From contig NZ_CP155551.1 in NCBI RefSeq assembly GCF_039679125.1, positions 2,108,001 to 2,172,000 on the forward strand: a stretch of 64,000 bases of DNA. The letters run 5' to 3'. Source of the DNA: Blastococcus sp. HT6-4. GTDB lineage: Bacteria > Actinomycetota > Actinomycetes > Mycobacteriales > Geodermatophilaceae. Made by a program: the position numbers and the translations under genes. Shown here in pieces: positions 38,910 through 47,732 of this stretch (positions are counted from its first letter, which is position 1; the number at the start of each line of letters is the position of its first letter). The notes under the pieces are model-generated. The model did no database searches and was not told where the DNA came from. It was given only the letters and a program-made list of their open reading frames with translations.

Positions 38910-40285
38910 TGCCTCCCCTGCTCAGTCGCGCGTACCCGCTGACCCTCATCGGGGCGTCCCTGCACCTGGCCGAGGACGACGACCCCTCCGACCCGGTCGG
39001 GGTCCACGTCGAGGTCGACCTGCCCGGCAGCGTCCGCCTGCAGCGGGACCTCGCCCTCGAGGAACTCGGTCTGCCGCTCGACCTGAAGGGCATCGACCGG
39101 GCCCTGGCCGAGGCGGTCCCGCTGATCCTCCCGGAGGCCTGGCGCTCGGAGCTGCTCCGTGCGCTGGAGCCGGCGCCTCCCGATGAGCCGGTCTGGCTGG
39201 ACTTCCGCCGGCCGTTCGGCCACCTGCCGGCGATGCCCTGGGAACGCATGATGGTCCCGCACCTCGGCCGCCCGCTCGTGCGCCTGCCCTTCTCGGCGGT
39301 TCCGCCCCCCGAGGTCCCCGACGACCTCCGGGTGGCCGTGTGCGCGCCGTGGGCCGGCACGACGGCCCTGCGCGACTTCCTCGAGGACGTCGTCCCCGTC
39401 GTGCCGGGCGCGCGCATCGACGTGTTCGCCGCCGACCCGGGGGCACGCGACGGGGTGGTGCCCGGCACGGCCGTGCGGTTCCACGAGCCCCCGACGGAGG
39501 ACGCGGGCGCGGCGACGACCGGGGGTCGGTCCGGAAGCATCCGCCCGGACAACCCGTGGCTGCGCTGGATGCTGGACGTGATCGGACCCGGCACCGTAGA
39601 CGTCGTCCATCTGATCTGTCCCGCAGGTGTGTCCGAGAACTACGGGATGCTCGACTTCGGCGCCTCACCGGCGGGGGGCGAGAGCCCACGCTCCGTCCGC
39701 CTGGTCGGCATCGGTCAGCTGCTGGACGTCCTGACCGAGCTGGGCGCCTGGAGCCTCAGCGTCGCGATGCCCGAGGTCCGCACGAGAGGCGGCGAGGCCG
39801 GACTGCGCATCTTCGCGCACCGGATGACCGGGCTGCTCTCCGGACCGGTCACCCTGCAGGCGCCGGCCGGGCCGGCGCACGAGCTGGCCGCGGCCTACCG
39901 GTTCCTGTACACGCCCGCACCCGGGCCGGTACCGCGGACACCGAGCCTGATGGTCGCCTGTCACCCCGGCCTCGTGCGCGCCCGGACGACGGCGGTCGCG
40001 CCGGCACGGGGGCAGGACGACGAGGCGGCGCAGCGGATCGAGCGCGCGCTCCGGGACTGCACGCTCGACGCGGACGTCCTCCGCACGGCGCGCCGGAGCA
40101 CGACGGAGCCGTCGGCCTGGGTGGCGTCCAGCCAGCGGATCCTCGAGCGCTGGACGTCGAACGTGCTCGGGACCGAGGTCGACCCCGCCGTCTCGAGCAC
40201 GGTCCCCAGCGGCGTCACCGCCGCGCTCTCGTTCATCAGCCGGTCGATCGAGTCCTCGGTCCGCGGGAAGGGGGACGACCGATGA
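38909..40285 (+). CDS. CHAT-fold pseudoenzyme (catalytic His and Cys replaced)
   Basis: 458-residue protein that can be aligned by eye with the active CHAT protein encoded next. Shared layout: VWLDFRR then MPWERMM corresponds to VYLDLEG then LPWEALF. Where the active protein has HLFCHGQ this one has HLICPAG, putting Pro238 at the catalytic His. Where it has WLISLNACEGA this one has WSLSVAMPEVR, putting Pro at the catalytic Cys. It should therefore be a regulatory or scaffold subunit. Starts in TGATG and ends in ATGA, so it is co-translated with both neighbours. Confidence 0.7.
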   Translation: MPPLLSRAYPLTLIGASLHLAEDDDPSDPVGVHVEVDLPGSVRLQRDLALEELGLPLDLKGIDRALAEAVPLILPEAWRSELLRALEPAPPDEPVWLDFRRPFGHLPAMPWERMMVPHLGRPLVRLPFSAVPPPEVPDDLRVAVCAPWAGTTALRDFLEDVVPVVPGARIDVFAADPGARDGVVPGTAVRFHEPPTEDAGAATTGGRSGSIRPDNPWLRWMLDVIGPGTVDVVHLICPAGVSENYGMLDFGASPAGGESPRSVRLVGIGQLLDVLTELGAWSLSVAMPEVRTRGGEAGLRIFAHRMTGLLSGPVTLQAPAGPAHELAAAYRFLYTPAPGPVPRTPSLMVACHPGLVRARTTAVAPARGQDDEAAQRIERALRDCTLDADVLRTARRSTTEPSAWVASSQRILERWTSNVLGTEVDPAVSSTVPSGVTAALSFISRSIESSVRGKGDDR

Positions 40286-41640
40286 GACGCGTCGTCGTGC
40301 GGGTGTCCACGGTGCCGAGCCCCGATCAGGCGAGCGAGTCGGTCTACGTCTCGGTCGAGGAGCCGACGACCGTCCCGGGGTTCGGGCAGCTGTACCCCTT
40401 CGTCGGCGATCCGGCGCTGATGCACCGCTTCGACGAGGATCCGCCCTCCGGGGAGAACATGCGCATGGTGGGGCAGGCGCTGCTCGACGAGCTCGGCCGG
40501 CACGAGGCCACGAAGGCAGCCCTCCGCTACGCGATCGACCACACCCCGCTGGACGAGTGCTGCCCGGTCTACCTCGATCTGGAGGGGTCGGAGACGGCCG
40601 CCGCCCTTCCCTGGGAGGCGCTCTTCGAACCCGCCGCGGGGTTCCTCGCTCTGGAGGACCGCTGGCCGATCGCCCGGCGGGCCGCCTCCACGGCGCCGGA
40701 GCGGGGCGTGCGGACCTTCACCGCGCCGATCCGGCTCATGGCCGTCATGTCGGCCATCGGGGTTCCGGCCGCCCGGGAATGGGCGGCGCTGCGGCGGGCG
40801 ATCCGGCAGAGCCCGACGCCCGCAGGCCTGACGTTGTCCCTCTGGGTCGGCGAAGGAACCGTGGCCGCGCAGATCGAGGACGACCTCCGGCAGGACGGGC
40901 TGACGGGCTCTGTGCACTACCTGACCGGCGCCAACGATCTGGTGCGTGCGCTCAAGGAGTTCGACCCGCACCTCCTGCACCTGTTCTGCCACGGTCAGGG
41001 CGGGACGTCCCCGTTGCTCCGGCTGGCCACGAAGCGCGAGCACGAGATCGGGCACGGCAGCTCGGTCGTGCTCGAGCCGCTCCAGCTGCACAGCGTCGGC
41101 CGGTCCACCTGGCTGATCTCGCTCAACGCCTGCGAGGGGGCGAGCGACTCGGCGGGTGCCCGATCCCTCGCCTACCTGCTCACCCGGGCCGGTTGCCCGG
41201 CCGTGGTCGGGATGCGCGACCCGGTGTCGAGCAGCCTCGCGGCGGTGTTCACCTACGGCTTCTACTCCTCCCTGCTCAGCCAGCTGGGTGACAAGCTCGT
41301 CCCCGGCGAGGAGGTGGACCTCGAGCTCGCCGCGGCGCTGGCGGCGCCCCGGCGCGACCTGCGGGACACCCATCAGGCGGCGGACCCCCGCTCGTCGGCG
41401 GCCGTCCACCGGGACTGGACCCTGCCGGTGCTCTACGTGCGCCGCGACCCCCTGGTCATCGAGCAGCTCGTCGCGGACCCGTCGCACGACGCGCAGACGC
41501 AGAAGGACACCACCGACTACCTGGACACGCTGTTCCGGTTCCGCCGCGAGCACCCGGCGGGAACGGCTGACGACGTCCTCGCGATGATCGACCAGGAGAT
41601 CGAGCGCGCGCTCCAGGCGCTGAGGACGCCGTCGGGATGA
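40282..41640 (+). CDS. CHAT domain protease (caspase-like, clan CD)
   Basis: 452-residue protein. Residues about 95-130 contain the LPWEAL strand seen in CHAT proteins. The C-terminal protease core has LHLFCHGQGG (catalytic His237) and LISLNACEGASDSAGARSLA (catalytic Cys284), the usual His/Cys dyad of CHAT/separase-like enzymes, followed by CPAVVGMRDPVSS. No TPR repeats or membrane segment are seen. The last 60 residues are helical and charged. It is coupled by ATGA overlaps on both sides. The likely role is a self-limiting or defence protease; the substrate is unknown. Confidence 0.85.
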   Translation: MRRVVVRVSTVPSPDQASESVYVSVEEPTTVPGFGQLYPFVGDPALMHRFDEDPPSGENMRMVGQALLDELGRHEATKAALRYAIDHTPLDECCPVYLDLEGSETAAALPWEALFEPAAGFLALEDRWPIARRAASTAPERGVRTFTAPIRLMAVMSAIGVPAAREWAALRRAIRQSPTPAGLTLSLWVGEGTVAAQIEDDLRQDGLTGSVHYLTGANDLVRALKEFDPHLLHLFCHGQGGTSPLLRLATKREHEIGHGSSVVLEPLQLHSVGRSTWLISLNACEGASDSAGARSLAYLLTRAGCPAVVGMRDPVSSSLAAVFTYGFYSSLLSQLGDKLVPGEEVDLELAAALAAPRRDLRDTHQAADPRSSAAVHRDWTLPVLYVRRDPLVIEQLVADPSHDAQTQKDTTDYLDTLFRFRREHPAGTADDVLAMIDQEIERALQALRTPSG

Positions 41641-43067
41641 CCGCGGAGAGCGCGCCCGCGTACCCCAGCGAGCTGCGGGTGAACGCGTGGACGGGCGGGG
41701 AGACGGCGGCGGGGCCGCTCGGTCCCCGCGCGCGGGGCTGGGCGCTGTCCGGCCACGGGCGTGCGCTCCCCCAGCTCCTCGCCCCCGAGGAGGAGGCGGA
41801 CCCCGCCGACTGGCGCGACCCGCGCGTGGGGTGGGGGCTCGTCCTCCCCGACGACGATGCGCTGCCCGACGACGTGAAGGCCCGCGGGGACGACGCGCCG
41901 GAACCACTCCGCGAGCTGCTGGCGGCCCGGAGCGGCTCACCCGTGCTGCGGTACCGGACCGAGACGGAGCTGCGGTTCACCCATCTGCGGCGGTACTACA
42001 CCGACCGGTCGGTGCAGGACATCGCACTGAGCGGTCCGGAGCGCGGCACGGGCGTCGGGGCCCTGCCTCGCTACCTGCTGCTGTACGGCGGACCGGACGT
42101 GATCCCGTGGGACTTCCAGTACCTCGCCAACCAGTCGGCGGCGGTGGGGCGGCTGACGCTGACCGGGGTGGGCCTGGAGAACTACGTCACCGCGCTGCTG
42201 GGGAACTGGCCCGGATCGGCGGCCCGGCCCACGCACACCGTCGTGTGGGCCGCGGACCACGGGCCCGCCGACATCACCCGGGTGATGCGCACGGCGATCG
42301 CCGCCCGGGTCCAGCGGTCCCTCGCCGGCGACTCCGAGATCGGCGCGCATGCGCGCTACCTCGACGGCGGGCAGCACCAGGCCACCGCCGCGGCGCTGTA
42401 CCAGGCGCTGGGCGACCACCACCCGGCGCTCGTCGTCACCACGAGCCACGGGAAGACCGGGCCGCTGACCGACCCCGCTGCGATGGTGCGGGACCTGGGG
42501 CTGCCGGTCGACGACGAGTACTCGATCGTCGACCCGGCGCGGGTGCTCGACGCCTGGCAGCCCGACGGCGCCATCTGGTACGCGCACGCCTGCTGCTCGG
42601 CCGGCAGCGACGGCAGCACGATCTACGCGGGTCTGCTCGAGGCGGGGTCCTGGGTGGACCAGGTGCTCACCGGGATCGCGGGCATCGGCGCGCACGTCGC
42701 CCCGCTGCCCGAGGCGCTGCTCGGGGCGCCCCGCCCGCTGCGCGCCTTCATCGGCCATGTCGAGCCGACCTTCGACTGGACGATCCAGAACCCCCACACC
42801 GGGCAGAAGCTCACCACCAGCATCTGCCGGGGGCTGTACGACGGGCTCTTCCGTCCCGCACCGGTGGGGCTGGCGCTGCGCGAGCCGTACTCGCACGTCG
42901 GTGAGCTGTTCGCCCAGCGGGACAGCGCCTACCGGGCCTTCGACGAGGGAGCGGACAGCGCAGGGGTCGCGATGGCCACGACGCTGGCGGCACGGGACCG
43001 GCAGAGCATGGTGGTCCTCGGCGATCCCACGGTCGGCGTGCCACCGCTCCCGTCGCGCGCTCGCTGA
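41637..43067 (+). CDS. Probable second caspase/gingipain-like (clan CD) protease
   Basis: 476-residue protein, last of the four-gene operon. LLLYGGPDVIPWDFQYLAN resembles the strand before the catalytic core in C25-like peptidases. VVTTSHGKTGPL supplies His271 followed by Gly, and IWYAHACCSAGSDGS supplies Cys319/Cys320 in an Ala-Cys context. The His-Gly then Ala-Cys order matches clan CD enzymes. It is not a close paralogue of the CHAT protein upstream. GHVEPTFDWTI after the core is a further conserved-looking element. Protease activity is inferred from these motifs alone. Confidence 0.65.
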   Translation: MTAESAPAYPSELRVNAWTGGETAAGPLGPRARGWALSGHGRALPQLLAPEEEADPADWRDPRVGWGLVLPDDDALPDDVKARGDDAPEPLRELLAARSGSPVLRYRTETELRFTHLRRYYTDRSVQDIALSGPERGTGVGALPRYLLLYGGPDVIPWDFQYLANQSAAVGRLTLTGVGLENYVTALLGNWPGSAARPTHTVVWAADHGPADITRVMRTAIAARVQRSLAGDSEIGAHARYLDGGQHQATAAALYQALGDHHPALVVTTSHGKTGPLTDPAAMVRDLGLPVDDEYSIVDPARVLDAWQPDGAIWYAHACCSAGSDGSTIYAGLLEAGSWVDQVLTGIAGIGAHVAPLPEALLGAPRPLRAFIGHVEPTFDWTIQNPHTGQKLTTSICRGLYDGLFRPAPVGLALREPYSHVGELFAQRDSAYRAFDEGADSAGVAMATTLAARDRQSMVVLGDPTVGVPPLPSRAR

Positions 43068-43116
43068 CCTGGTCCGGGGCTGCGTTCTGCGGCGGACAGC
43101 CCTGCGCCGGGGACGA

Positions 43117-43638
43117 TCAGGTGGGGACCTGGTCGGCGTCGGTGGCCGTCAGGTAGGTCTGCAGGGACACGTCGTCGAAGTGCAGCAGCTCCGGGGCGGG
43201 GCCGCGGTCCGCCCGGCGTGGCGGCAGCGACACCGGCACCAGGGTGACGGTCCGCAACGAGTCGCCGGCCGCGAGGATGCGCTGCAGCGCACCGGTGACG
43301 GTGACGTACGTGTCGTAGGGCCTCGGCGGGGGCGCGAGGCGGAGGTCCTCGCCGGCCGCGGGAGCGTCGCAGTGTCCGTCGCCGCCGTAGCACCCGCCGT
43401 GGCCGAAGACGGTGTAGCGCCCGGCGTACCCCTCCTCGGCCGTGCGCGGTGTGGCGGCGGTGGCGTCGGGGTTGTCGAGGAAGATCCTGACCTCGTACGA
43501 CATCTGCGAGTGGTCGACGCCGGTGATGACCAGGTCGGCGCGGCTGAACGGCGCTGGTGGCACGTCCCCGGGGAAGACGAGGTCGACGACCCGGGTCTGG
43601 TCGTCCCGTCCGGCGCGTGCCGTCGCGAGCGTCGCCAT
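43117..43638 (-). CDS. Stand-alone tyrosinase C-terminal-like domain (shield or caddie candidate)
   Basis: 173-residue protein encoded 10 bases after the tyrosinase gene. SYEVRIFLDNPDA, YAGRYTVFGHGGCYGGDGHCD and YDTYVTVTGALQRIL match the beta-sandwich domain that follows the catalytic domain in plant and fungal-type polyphenol oxidases. In those the domain covers the active site until removed. Here it is a separate polypeptide, so it may act like a MelC1-type helper in folding, copper loading or latency. That role is inference. Confidence 0.7.
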   Translation of the reverse strand: MATLATARAGRDDQTRVVDLVFPGDVPPAPFSRADLVITGVDHSQMSYEVRIFLDNPDATAATPRTAEEGYAGRYTVFGHGGCYGGDGHCDAPAAGEDLRLAPPPRPYDTYVTVTGALQRILAAGDSLRTVTLVPVSLPPRRADRGPAPELLHFDDVSLQTYLTATDADQVPT

Positions 43639-43648
43639 CGCGGCCTCC

Positions 43649-44449
43649 TCAGCCGATGACCTGGGCGGCGTACTCGTAGCCCAGGGTAGAGATGTCCAGG
43701 GTCTCGCGCACCGTCATGGGGAACGGCGGCAGCGCTCGGTCGAGGAGCTGCGCCGGGGGGTTGCGGCCTTGCGGGGAGAGCTGCCAGAGGTACCACAGCC
43801 GGTCGATCATCGAGTGGTGCGCCCAGAAGAGCGGGTCGAAGGCCGCGGTCGGTGCGGCGGACATGGCTCCCCCGACCCAGCCGTGCACGCCGTTGTGGAT
43901 GCTCTCCACGATCCCGCTGAAGCCGGTGAAGGTCGTGGCGCGCAGTGCCCGCTGCACGGTCGCGGCGCGGGGCAGCTCGTCGGGGTCGTCCGGATCGCGC
44001 AGCGTGACCGGTTCGTCGCCCTCGCTGACAGCACCGGGGAGGTTGTCCCGCACGAGCTGCAGATCGTCGGGGCCCAGCGCCACCGGGCCGGCGCTCAGCG
44101 GGTTCGCCGAGCCGTCCGCGAGCGGTCGGAACGGGGTGGGCAGGCCCTGAGCGTGCGAGACCGCCGACGACCAGTCCCACCACGGGAGACCCACCTCGAC
44201 CGTCTCGTCCGCCCGAGCCCGGCGCAGGGCGGCGGTGAGCGCCCGCTCGACGTAGTACAGGTAGGCGCGATGCCACGGGAGGAACAGCGCGTTCCCGTGT
44301 TCGCAGTAGACCGGTAGCGGCAGGCCGTGGATCCCGGCGAAGAAGCCGAACCCGCGATCGTCCTCGATCAGGTAGAAGGCCTCGAACGCCTCGCGCAGAT
44401 CGACCAGCTCGGACGGCATCAGGTTCTCAGCGTTCCTCCGCAGCCCCAC
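43649..44449 (-). CDS. Tyrosinase/polyphenol oxidase (type 3 copper enzyme)
   Basis: 266-residue catalytic domain oxidising phenols to quinones. CuA ligands: His41 (GIHGLP), His51 (YCEHGN) and His60 (LPWHRAY). Cys49 two residues before His51 suits a Cys-His thioether bridge as in fungal and plant enzymes. CuB ligands: the two His of IHNGVHGW and the His of FDPLFWAHHSMIDRLW. The GTG at 44449 is chosen for AAGGAG five bases upstream. No signal peptide is seen. It is co-transcribed with the C-terminal-domain gene, converges on the CHAT operon and is divergent from a MerR-type gene. Confidence 0.92.
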   Translation of the reverse strand: MGLRRNAENLMPSELVDLREAFEAFYLIEDDRGFGFFAGIHGLPLPVYCEHGNALFLPWHRAYLYYVERALTAALRRARADETVEVGLPWWDWSSAVSHAQGLPTPFRPLADGSANPLSAGPVALGPDDLQLVRDNLPGAVSEGDEPVTLRDPDDPDELPRAATVQRALRATTFTGFSGIVESIHNGVHGWVGGAMSAAPTAAFDPLFWAHHSMIDRLWYLWQLSPQGRNPPAQLLDRALPPFPMTVRETLDISTLGYEYAAQVIG

Positions 44450-44551
44450 GGGAACTCCTTCGCCGCATCGCTCTCGCCCGGTGTCCATCGTCGCGGCCGG
44501 CGGCCGGGCTGTCCATCACCAGTCGGGATCCGACGGCACAGTCGTTGACCT

Positions 44552-44564
44552 GGCCCGAGGGGCC
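44552..44564. promoter_or_regulatory. Dyad next to a -35-like element before the MerR-type gene
   Basis: GGCCC-GAG-GGGCC follows directly after TTGACC at 44545-44550, a placing inside the promoter spacer that is typical of MerR-family operators. The -10 element is weak (about 44570). It lies between the divergent tyrosinase and regulator genes. Confidence 0.35.
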
Positions 44565-44610
44565 GGGCACACGCTGGGGTGGAGCAGTCCCGACTCAGGC
44601 AAGGAGAACC

Positions 44611-45507
44611 GTGCACACCCATCTGAGCGCCGGTGAGTTCACCGCGCTGACCGGCTTGTCGGCCAAGGCGCTCCGGCTGTACGGGGAGCGAGGGGTCCTC
44701 TCCCCCGACGCCGTCGACCCGCACACCAACTACCGCAGCTACTCCCCCGCGCAGTTGCGCCAGGGCATCACGGTGGATCTCCTCCGCCGCGCGGGCGTGC
44801 CGGTGACCGAACTGACGCGCTGGGCCGACTACCCCTATGCCGAACGACGGCAGGAGCTGGTCCTGCGCCGGGCCATGGAGGACTTCTTCCTCGACGTCGC
44901 CGAGGAGATCAGCCGCTCCGACCCGGCACGTCTGGCTGCGCAGAGCACGCCGGCTGAACCCCTGCCGTGGGCAGGTGTCTCGTACGGGTTCCCGGTCCCC
45001 GGCGAGGCCCAGGAGCGCATCGAGGTGTTCGGTGCACAAGCCCTCGTCCTGCCCGCGGTCGACGCCGCCTTCGAGGAAGCTCTGACCGACCTCGGCCTGG
45101 ACCCAGCGACGCACCGGTGGACCGCCGTCCCCGAGACGACCGGCCCGGCAGCTGCCCAGCAGGCAGCCATGGTGATCGCCCGTCCCTGCTCCACCGACCT
45201 CGCGGCGGATGCACGGCGGCACATCGCCGCGCACGTCCAGCAGCACGCCGGGGCCGAGGTCGCCGTCGTGACCGGCACCCTCCCCCGCCGGCTGGAGATC
45301 ACCTTCCCCGTGGACGGCCTCGGCGAGCGCACCCCGGTCCAGGAGGCCGCTCACGACCACCAGCAGCTGCTCGCCTTCGCGCACCACTGCGCTCGCGAGG
45401 GACTGACCATGATCGGGAAGTCGGCACGTCAGGTCGTCGCCGGTGCCTCACTCAGCACACCGGCTGCGCCACCGATCACCGTCTTCGACGCCCAGCCGAA
45501 CGCCTGA
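44611..45507 (+). CDS. MerR-family transcriptional regulator
   Basis: 298-residue regulator. The N-terminal winged HTH reads LSAGEFTALTGLSAKALRLY, then ERGVLSPDAVDPHTNYRSYS, as in MerR proteins that start with SIGEFA. A short helix follows, then a C-terminal domain of about 180 residues resembling GyrI/effector-binding folds. The GTG at 44611 is preceded by AAGGAG. It is divergent from the tyrosinase operon with 161 bases between the starts, so control of tyrosinase is likely. The effector could be a phenolic or metal; no Cys metal-site pattern is visible. Confidence 0.88.
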   Translation: MHTHLSAGEFTALTGLSAKALRLYGERGVLSPDAVDPHTNYRSYSPAQLRQGITVDLLRRAGVPVTELTRWADYPYAERRQELVLRRAMEDFFLDVAEEISRSDPARLAAQSTPAEPLPWAGVSYGFPVPGEAQERIEVFGAQALVLPAVDAAFEEALTDLGLDPATHRWTAVPETTGPAAAQQAAMVIARPCSTDLAADARRHIAAHVQQHAGAEVAVVTGTLPRRLEITFPVDGLGERTPVQEAAHDHQQLLAFAHHCAREGLTMIGKSARQVVAGASLSTPAAPPITVFDAQPNA

Positions 45508-45524
45508 CGGTCGTCGGCAGCTCC

Positions 45525-47459
45525 CTACGAGCCTGGTGTGGCCTCCACCGTGGGCGGAGGCGCGTCGAACTGCTCGGCTGCCGGTGGTTCGTGCGTCGGC
45601 ATCATCGGGCCGTCCCCCGCCGGGTCGAGGACATCCTGCTCGAACCATGCGTACCGGCCGGAGAGAACCTGCTGCGCGACCCCGTACTGGGCGTGGTCGT
45701 CGTTGGCCCACAGCTCCGCGAACAGCCGGTCGGCGCGACGGCGGGCCTGGTCGCAGAACAGGCCGGCCAGTTCGACCACCTCCTGCCTCCGGTCGGGCCG
45801 CTCACGGGCGACGGTGTCGGCGTAGACGCACGCGCACGACATCGCGTAGAGCTCGGCGCCGATGTCGACGAGCCGGCCGAGCAGGTGGCCCTTCTGCTCG
45901 AGTCGCGCCTGGTAGCGGCCCATCGCGTAGAAGGTCGAGCGCGCCAGCTTTCGAGCGTGGCGCTCGACGTAGCGCACGTGCGTGGCGAGCTCCCCGAACT
46001 CGGCGAAGGAGCCGGGACGCTGGCCGGCGCCGGTCGTCAGCGTCGGGAACCACCTGGCGTAGAAGGCGCCCGCCCTCGCGGCGGCCTTCGCCTTGTCGGC
46101 CGGGCGGGAGTCGCCGAGCACCAGGTCCCCCGCCACCTTCAGGTGCTCGTCGACGGCCTCCCGGGCGATCAGGAGGTGCATGATCTCCGTGGAGCCCTCG
46201 AAGATGCGGTTGATGCGCATGTCGCGGAGCATCTGCTCGGCCGGTACCGGCTTCTCGCCGCGTCGCGCGAGTGACTCGGCGGTCTCGTAGGCCCGACCGC
46301 CGCGGATCTGCACCATCTCGTCGACGGCAGTCCAGCCGAGCTCCGAGCTGTAGAGCTTGGCGAGCGCGGCCTCGATGCGGATGTCGTTGCGCTTGTCGTC
46401 GGCCAGGCGGCTGGACACGTCGAGCACCGCCTCCAGGCCGAACGCCGTGCCTGCCAGCCAGGCGAGCTTCTGCGCGATCGGGTCGTGCTCCCCGATGGGC
46501 CGGCCCCACTGCTGCCGTTCGGCCGACCACTGGCGGGCGATCCTGAGGGAGTACTTCGTCGCCGACAGGCAGAACGCCGGCAGGGACAGGCGGCCGGTGT
46601 TGAGCGTGGTGAGCGCGATCCGCAGGCCCTTGCCCTCGCCGCCGACGACGTCCTCCCGGCGCACGAAGACGTCGTCGAAGCGGGTCACCGAGTTCTCGAT
46701 GCCCCTGAGCCCCATGAACTCGTTGCGGTGCTCGACCGTGATCCCCTCGCGGTCGGACGGGCAGAGGAACGCGGTGATGCCGCCCCGATGGCCTTCGGAC
46801 GCCGGGACGACGGCCATGATCACGACCACGTCGGCGATGGCGCCGTTGGTCGCCCACAGCTTCGTGCCGTTGATCCGGTAGCCGGTGCCGTCGTCGGTCG
46901 GGACCGCGGTCGTGCTCATGCGCGCGGGATCCGAGCCGACGTCCGGCTCGGTGAGCAGGAACGCCGAGATGTGGTCCCGGGCCAGCCTGGGGAGCCACTC
47001 GCGCTTCTGCTCCTCGGAGCCGAACAGCCGCAGCGGCTCGGGCAGGCCGATCGACTGGTGCGCCGACAGCAGCGTCGAGATGGACGAGTGCCAGGTACCG
47101 GCCATGGCCAGCGCCCGGTTGTAGTGGACCTGGCTCAGCCCGAGCCCTCCGTACTCCTCGGGGATCTTCATGCCGAGGGCGCCCAGCTCCTTCAGGCCCC
47201 GGAGGACGTCCTCGGGGATCCGCGCCTCGCGCTCGATCCGCCGAGGGTCGACGTGCTCGGTGAGGAAGTCGCGGAGGCGCCCGAGGAACGCCTCGCCCTT
47301 CTCCACCGCGACCGGATCGAGCTCCGGCTGCGGGTGGATCAGGTCGAGGCGGAACCTGCCGAGGAAGAGCTCCTTCCCGAACGACGGCTTGCTCCACTCG
47401 GTCTCGCGGCTCGCCTCGGCGACCTGCTTCGACTGCTCGTACGACGGATGCGACGCCAT
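45525..47459 (-). CDS. Acyl-CoA dehydrogenase, long (very-long-chain/ACAD9-like) form
   Basis: 644-residue flavoprotein. The usual ACAD core (about 80-450) has IPEEYGGLGLSQVHYNRA, FLLTEPDVGSDPARM, LWATNGAIADV, NTGRLSLPA and QIRGGRAYETAESLARRGE. A C-terminal helical extension of about 180 residues matches the VLCAD/ACAD9 architecture. It may oxidise long-chain acyl-CoAs at the membrane. The gene is monocistronic, converging on the MerR-type gene with 17 bases between. Confidence 0.92.
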   Translation of the reverse strand: MASHPSYEQSKQVAEASRETEWSKPSFGKELFLGRFRLDLIHPQPELDPVAVEKGEAFLGRLRDFLTEHVDPRRIEREARIPEDVLRGLKELGALGMKIPEEYGGLGLSQVHYNRALAMAGTWHSSISTLLSAHQSIGLPEPLRLFGSEEQKREWLPRLARDHISAFLLTEPDVGSDPARMSTTAVPTDDGTGYRINGTKLWATNGAIADVVVIMAVVPASEGHRGGITAFLCPSDREGITVEHRNEFMGLRGIENSVTRFDDVFVRREDVVGGEGKGLRIALTTLNTGRLSLPAFCLSATKYSLRIARQWSAERQQWGRPIGEHDPIAQKLAWLAGTAFGLEAVLDVSSRLADDKRNDIRIEAALAKLYSSELGWTAVDEMVQIRGGRAYETAESLARRGEKPVPAEQMLRDMRINRIFEGSTEIMHLLIAREAVDEHLKVAGDLVLGDSRPADKAKAAARAGAFYARWFPTLTTGAGQRPGSFAEFGELATHVRYVERHARKLARSTFYAMGRYQARLEQKGHLLGRLVDIGAELYAMSCACVYADTVARERPDRRQEVVELAGLFCDQARRRADRLFAELWANDDHAQYGVAQQVLSGRYAWFEQDVLDPAGDGPMMPTHEPPAAEQFDAPPPTVEATPGS

Positions 47460-47732
47460 GCACCACGATCGCGCCGATCGCCTCTCGGGACAACGGTCTT
47501 CGACGTCGTCCCGCGCCTCAGGTTCCGTCGGCGCCGTCCCGTGATGGGTGGAGCGCCTCGATCGCCCAGCCGGCCCGCCCGGCCGGCACCGCCCACTCCG
47601 GTCGCGCCGTAGGGGTCACGAGCTCTCGGGGACGGCACGATCCGATCGTCACGGACGTCGCGGTGGTGCACGCCTCCTGCGGGGTGCGGTTCGCCGTCGG
47701 TGGTCCCAGCCCGGCCGTCGTGGAGCTGCGGG

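Noticed and set aside
37578-43067. Bacterial gasdermin operon
   Set aside because: Caspase-like proteases can accompany gasdermins, but none of the four products has gasdermin size or sequence character, and no small pore-former gene is present.
43068-43116. Terminator between the CHAT and tyrosinase operons
   Set aside because: Only a six-base stem (GGGCTG with CAGCCC) with a 14-base loop is visible, too weak to call.
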